From assembly GCF_013410955.1 (NCBI RefSeq), contig NZ_JACCCG010000001.1:248001-312000 (forward strand): DNA of 64,000 nucleotides, read 5' to 3'. Position numbers and translations under genes: made by a program. The notes beneath the pieces were generated by a model. That model saw only the letters and a list, made by a program, of their open reading frames with translations, searched no databases and had not been told where the DNA came from. The DNA is from Microbacterium sp. AK009 (lineage in GTDB: Bacteria; Actinomycetota; Actinomycetes; Actinomycetales; Microbacteriaceae). Of the stretch, positions 60,048 to 64,000 are shown piece by piece (position 1 is the first letter of the stretch; each line of letters opens with the position of its first letter).

Positions 60048-61277
60048 ATGAGACCCGCCTTCCATTTCACCCCGACGTCGGGGTGGATCAACGACCCCCA
60101 TGGCATCACTTACCGCGACGGCGGCTACGACACGTTCTTCCAGTACGTCCCTGATCGCACGACCTGGGCGCCTTCCTGCCACTGGGGCCATGCGCGCGGT
60201 GCGGACCTGTTCTCACTGACCGAGCTGCCCGTCGCGATCGCCCCGGGCGAGGGTGACGGCGGCATCTGGACGGGCTCGCTCGTGACTGACGCCGCCGGTG
60301 TGACGAGAATCTTCTACACGTCCGAGTCCGAGTACGACTTCGGGATCGGACGGGTGCGGGTGGCCACGCCCGACGACGGCGAGTGGCTCTCCTGGACCAA
60401 GGGCGACGTCGTCGTCGACGCCCCGAGCGACCTCGACCTCGTCGCGTACCGTGACCCCTTCCTGCGATCCGACCCCGACGGCTGGCGCATGTTCATCGGC
60501 GCAGGCGACACCGCGGGTACCGCGATGGCGCTCAGCTACCGCTCGGACGATCTGAAGACATGGGCCTACGAAGGGCCTGCCCTCCAGCGGTCGACGAAGG
60601 AGACGGCCGACGTCTGGATGGGCGCGCTGTGGGAGTGTCCTCAGATCGTCGACGTCGACGGCCGCGCGGTCATGGTCTCGTCGGTGTGGCAGGACGACGT
60701 GCTGCACTACTCCGGCTACGCGCTCGGCACCTATGAAGCGGGGCGCTTCGTCGCAGAGCACTGGGGCAGGCTCACGTGGGGCGACAGCTACTACGCGCCA
60801 TCCTTCTTCCGCGACGACGAGGGAAGACCGTGCGTGGTGTTCTGGATGCGGGGGGTCGCCGACCTCGACGAAGGCTGGGCTGGCGCGCACAGCATCCCGT
60901 ACGTCCTCCACGTTCAGGATGCCGCACTGGTCGCGACGCCGCATCCCGACATCGAGCGCTACCGGTCCACCGGTACGGCCGGCGCCGCCCTCGACATCGT
61001 CTGGACCCCGGACGATGCGGGTCTGCGCATCACCTCTGGCGAGCAGCCCATCGTCTCCCTGGAGCGTTCCGGCGAGACGGAACTGATCGTCCGTTTCGGC
61101 GATGCCACACAGGTTCTTCCCCTTCGCCGGGAGGTGCGCGTGATCATCGACGGCCCCGTCCTGGAGGTCTCCAGTGGTGGCGGCCTGTTCGGCGCTCCGA
61201 TCGCTCCGCCCGCGGACGGGGTCGACGTGAGCGGCGGCGACGCGGCGGAGATGACGGTGCACGTCCTCGCGCGGTAA
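60048..61277 (+). CDS. Cytoplasmic glycoside hydrolase family 32 enzyme (beta-fructosidase)
   Basis: 409 residues. The nucleophile Asp16 is in the WINDPHG motif; YRDPF holds the transition-state Asp; LWECPQIVD holds the acid/base Glu. A five-blade propeller is followed by a short beta-sandwich (about 310-409). No signal peptide. It hydrolyses beta-fructosides; as last gene of the operon it likely cleaves inulobiose or fructo-oligosaccharides to fructose. GAGAGGAC precedes the ATG. Confidence 0.93.
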   Translation: MRPAFHFTPTSGWINDPHGITYRDGGYDTFFQYVPDRTTWAPSCHWGHARGADLFSLTELPVAIAPGEGDGGIWTGSLVTDAAGVTRIFYTSESEYDFGIGRVRVATPDDGEWLSWTKGDVVVDAPSDLDLVAYRDPFLRSDPDGWRMFIGAGDTAGTAMALSYRSDDLKTWAYEGPALQRSTKETADVWMGALWECPQIVDVDGRAVMVSSVWQDDVLHYSGYALGTYEAGRFVAEHWGRLTWGDSYYAPSFFRDDEGRPCVVFWMRGVADLDEGWAGAHSIPYVLHVQDAALVATPHPDIERYRSTGTAGAALDIVWTPDDAGLRITSGEQPIVSLERSGETELIVRFGDATQVLPLRREVRVIIDGPVLEVSSGGGLFGAPIAPPADGVDVSGGDAAEMTVHVLAR

Positions 61278-61286
61278 CGGCGAAGA

Positions 61287-61322
61287 AGAGCCCCCGACGC
61301 CGCAATCGGCGCCGGGGGCTCT
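61287..61322. terminator. Bidirectional terminator after the fructan operon
   Basis: Stem AGAGCCCCC/GGGGGCTCT extended by further pairing around GACGCC/GGCGCC. It lies between the convergent GH32 and wall-protein genes. Confidence 0.85.
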
Positions 61323-61335
61323 GTCGCTCGTTGCG

Positions 61336-64000
61336 TCAGATCTGCTGCCGGATGGCGCGGCGAACGCGCCAGGTTCGCAGACCCGCTCCCGCGCCGACGA
61401 GAAGGAGCGCGATGAGCGCCGTCCACATCAGCGGGGTGCTCTCGAATCCGGTCGTCGCGAGATCGTCCTCGCCGGCACTCGTCGGCTGAGCGCCCGAGCC
61501 CGCCCCGTCGTCACCGTTCGCCGGAGCTCCTCCGTCGCTGGGCTGACCGCTGGGCTCGCCGCCGGGCTCCCCGGGCTGGCCGCCGGGCTCCCCGGGCTCC
61601 CCGGGCTCTCCAGGCTCCCCGGGCTCACCCGGTTCCCCCGGCTCGCCGACGATCGTCACGTCGACCGCCTGGGTCACACCGTTCACCGTCACCGACAGCG
61701 TCGCCTCACCGGCGGCGACAGCGGTCACCTCACCGGTCGCCGGGTTGAGGCGCAGCGCGCCCTCGGCGGCGGCCTCGAGCCGAGAGGACGTGTCGACCGT
61801 CTCGCTCATGACATCGACGCCGTCGCCTGCCCAGTCGGCCGACACCGGCCATGCGACCGGAACCACCCGACCGCCGTCCTGCTCGAAGCTCGCCGACACC
61901 GCAGCGGTCTCGCCGACCTCCAGCACCGTGGGCGCCTCGAGGTCGACCGCCGACACCCGGGGCTTGGTCTCGGCCTGCATCCAGCGCACTCGGTCGACGA
62001 CCACCTCGGGCGACGCGCCGACGACACCGGCACCCGGGTTGACGCCGAGCATCGTCCAGCCGGTGAAGCCGCCGGCATCCGGGGTTCCCGACGGACCCTT
62101 GCCGGCGTTGCCGCCGAGCACGCGGCTGACGCCGTCGTAGCTGGTGGCGTCGAAGACGCCGACGTGCCCGTTGACCATTGCGGCCGACTTGCCGGTGTCT
62201 GCCCGGAACTGTGTGAGCGTCTCGACGAACTGCGCCGCCTCGAAGCGGTCGGCGAGCTGGCTCGCCTTCGAGGGCAGCGGATCGTCGGCCGGGTGGTGCG
62301 AGAACACCAGCACCCCGGTGACCGACGAGTCGGATGCCGCGTGGGCGAGCTGCTCGTTGAGGAACCGCAGCTGCTCCAGGCCCGAGGCCCGGAACGACCC
62401 CGCCGCGCTGTTCAGCGTGATCATGCGCGTGCCGCCGAGGTCGACGGAGCGGTACGGATCGCCGAAGGCGTCGATGAAGTTCGAGATGGCCCCGCCCATG
62501 ATCTCGTGGTTCCCCGGCACGTAGATGTAGGGGATCTGGTCGCCGATCTCCTCCTCCAGGATGCGGGCGGCGAGCTCGAAGTCGGCGACGGACGCCTCAT
62601 CGACCAGGTCGCCGTTGATGACGAGGTAGTCGGGGTCTGCCGCCACGATCTCGCGGAACGTCTCCCGCGCGGCCTGAACGAGCTCGCTGTCGGGGTTCCG
62701 GGCGACGAACTGGGCGTCGCTCATCACGGCGATGCGCTGCGCGCGGTCGTCGACCGTGCCGTCGGTGACGATCACCGGGTCGAAGACGCGGGGTGCGATC
62801 GGCTGCTCCACGTCGGGTGCGACGACCGACTCGAGCGAGGCGATCGTCACCTCGCCCTGGTAGCTGGCGGCGGGGCGGGTCTCCATCATCCGCACGCGCT
62901 GGAACGTGAGCGGATACGCCGTCCCGGCCGGCACGGTGAACCGCGCCTGCTGCCATCCGGTCCAGTCGACCATCGGTCCGTCGAGGTTGATGGTGGTGCC
63001 GGCGCCGGTCTTCAGCTGCAGGCGGGGCCATGCGCCCGATCCGTCACCGTGCATCCACATCGTCAGCGCCTGGGGCTGGCCCTCGAGCACGCGTCCGCCG
63101 GTGGCGGATTCGCCCGGAACGATCGCGTAGTACCCGCGGGTGCCGGTGGAGGTGGTGAAGTCGTACGACAGGGTGAGCGCGGGCTGCCCCTCCGGACCGG
63201 TGGCGGGGGTCAGGGTTCCGGTGGCGCGCGCGACGCCGGCGGTCCACTCGGCCGCGTCGGCGAAGTCGGCGACGGAAAGGGTGTCGTATCCGATCGTCAC
63301 CGCGACGTCGACACTGCGGCCGCCGGCAGTGAAGGTCACCGTCGCCGAGCCGCTGTCGACCACCGGCGAGACGGTGAACTCACCGAGTCCGGTGGCCTCG
63401 ACCGCGACATCCTCGCCGTTCTCGACGGTGACATCGCGCGCCTCGATCGGGGCGGTGAAGCCGTCGGCGTCGAGCCCGGTGAGGCGCACGGTCGCGGTCT
63501 GCCCGGGCTCGGACAGGGCGATCACCGTCGCGCTCGGGCGGATCCGCTCGAGTTCTCCGAGCACCCGCACCTGGGTCGAGGCGCTCTTGCCCTCCGCCGT
63601 GAAGGCGACGGTGGCTGTGCCTGGGGTGACACCCTTCACCACGACAGACGCGTCTCCTTCCGGGGTGAGCGAGACCGCGGCATCCGTCGTCTCGAACGCA
63701 CCCGTGACCGCGACGCCTGAGAGGTTGTCGTCGAGGCCCGTGCCGGCGAGCGTGCGGTGCAGCCCGGGGAAGACCGCGTCGGCGTCGGTGGCGTCGAGCG
63801 CGGGTGCGATCCGCACGTCGGAGACGACCCCCGCCGGTGCGGAGGAGAAGAACGCGAGGCTGTTGGCGACGACGCGCTCGGTGCCGTCGGACGGACGGTT
63901 GTGGAGGGATGCGTCGCTCTCACCCGGCTCGCGGACGGCGAGCATGGTCGAGCCGCCGCCGTCGAGGTTCACGGCGTTGTGCACGCCGAGGTCGAGCATG
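61336..64000 (-). CDS. Large cell-wall-anchored protein: phosphodiester glycosidase end, metallophosphoesterase, collagen-like stalk (5' end outside the window)
   Basis: The last 887 residues are seen; the frame runs off the right edge. It opens inside a NAGPA-like phosphodiester glycosidase domain (AVNLDGGGSTMLAV), then beta-sandwich modules (about 75-250), a carbohydrate-module-like stretch (about 240-390), and a calcineurin-like phosphoesterase (MSDAQF, INGDLVDE, VPGNHE, FSHHP, NGHVGVF). The first motif has Gln for the usual His (D-x-H) and the last lacks the second His (G-H-x-H), so the metal site may be altered. A GEP repeat stalk, the sorting signal LATTGFES, a membrane helix and an Arg-rich end follow. 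It is a sortase substrate on the wall. Confidence 0.88.
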   Translation of the reverse strand, partial: MLDLGVHNAVNLDGGGSTMLAVREPGESDASLHNRPSDGTERVVANSLAFFSSAPAGVVSDVRIAPALDATDADAVFPGLHRTLAGTGLDDNLSGVAVTGAFETTDAAVSLTPEGDASVVVKGVTPGTATVAFTAEGKSASTQVRVLGELERIRPSATVIALSEPGQTATVRLTGLDADGFTAPIEARDVTVENGEDVAVEATGLGEFTVSPVVDSGSATVTFTAGGRSVDVAVTIGYDTLSVADFADAAEWTAGVARATGTLTPATGPEGQPALTLSYDFTTSTGTRGYYAIVPGESATGGRVLEGQPQALTMWMHGDGSGAWPRLQLKTGAGTTINLDGPMVDWTGWQQARFTVPAGTAYPLTFQRVRMMETRPAASYQGEVTIASLESVVAPDVEQPIAPRVFDPVIVTDGTVDDRAQRIAVMSDAQFVARNPDSELVQAARETFREIVAADPDYLVINGDLVDEASVADFELAARILEEEIGDQIPYIYVPGNHEIMGGAISNFIDAFGDPYRSVDLGGTRMITLNSAAGSFRASGLEQLRFLNEQLAHAASDSSVTGVLVFSHHPADDPLPSKASQLADRFEAAQFVETLTQFRADTGKSAAMVNGHVGVFDATSYDGVSRVLGGNAGKGPSGTPDAGGFTGWTMLGVNPGAGVVGASPEVVVDRVRWMQAETKPRVSAVDLEAPTVLEVGETAAVSASFEQDGGRVVPVAWPVSADWAGDGVDVMSETVDTSSRLEAAAEGALRLNPATGEVTAVAAGEATLSVTVNGVTQAVDVTIVGEPGEPGEPGEPGEPGEPGEPGGQPGEPGGEPSGQPSDGGAPANGDDGAGSGAQPTSAGEDDLATTGFESTPLMWTALIALLLVGAGAGLRTWRVRRAIRQQI
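61552..61648 (-). repeat. Collagen-like GEP coding repeat
   Basis: About eleven GGN-GAG-CCN triplets in near-tandem (GEPGEPGEP then GGQPGEPGGEP) just before the sorting signal. The encoded stalk would lift the enzyme domains off the wall. Such triplet arrays vary in length between strains. Confidence 0.8.

Overview
The window is a chromosomal segment of a very GC-rich actinobacterium (roughly 70% G+C by eye). Codon use, the LAxTG-type wall-sorting signal, DUF222/HNH genes, a mycofactocin locus and many apparently leaderless promoters all fit Microbacteriaceae, most likely Microbacterium or a close relative. That placement is inference from gene content; no rRNA gene lies in the window. I see no tRNA, rRNA, CRISPR array, prophage or complete insertion sequence. 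Genes are densely packed, often with 1-4 bp ATGA, GTGA or TGATG overlaps.

Left part (1-34,800). The 3' end of a GCS2-type glutamate-cysteine ligase is followed by an iron-siderophore uptake operon on the minus strand (binding protein, two permeases, ATPase, siderophore-interacting reductase) under an IdeR/DtxR-type box. Next come a small XRE regulator with a decayed partner gene, and a small membrane protein flanked by two inverted copies of a 57-bp repeat. An amidase-agmatine deiminase operon lies divergent from a TetR gene that appears to start at ATC. Then SelO, an ACR3-like transporter and a glycine betaine/proline ABC operon behind a strongly structured leader. The stretch 16.7-34.8 kb is a series of small modules, many with a regulator beside its target and a visible palindromic operator: phosphoribosyltransferase, duplicated Ig-like surface protein, TspO, SnoaL/MarR, thioesterase, DUF222-HNH, SGNH hydrolase, TetR/alpha-beta hydrolase, class A beta-lactamase, CocE-type hydrolase with MerR/GPP34, HxlR/RidA, and an HTH-DUF3887/CPBP/PH-like operon.

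Centre (34.8-47.6 kb). A complete mycofactocin locus: mftG and mftR on the minus strand, then mftA (a 32-residue precursor), mftB, mftC, four tandem mycofactocin-type SDR dehydrogenases, a MoxR-type AAA+ ATPase with a von Willebrand A partner, and mftD, mftE and mftF. MftB presents MftA to the radical-SAM enzyme MftC, MftE trims the peptide, MftD oxidises it, MftF glycosylates it, and the SDRs are the likely client dehydrogenases. The embedded MoxR/VWA pair is not part of the standard set.

Right part (47.6-64 kb). A DesK-like two-component system, a SpoIIM-like membrane protein, an XRE regulator with a type I methionine aminopeptidase, an MFS transporter, an ArsR/CDF metal pair, then a LacI-controlled sugar operon: lipoprotein, two ABC permeases, a cytoplasmic inulin-fructotransferase/DFA-hydrolase-like beta-helix protein, LacI and a cytoplasmic GH32. 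I read this as import and intracellular degradation of difructose anhydride or a related inulin product. The promoter carries three 13-bp operator repeats. The window ends inside a large wall-anchored protein with phosphodiester-glycosidase and metallophosphoesterase regions and a collagen-like stalk.
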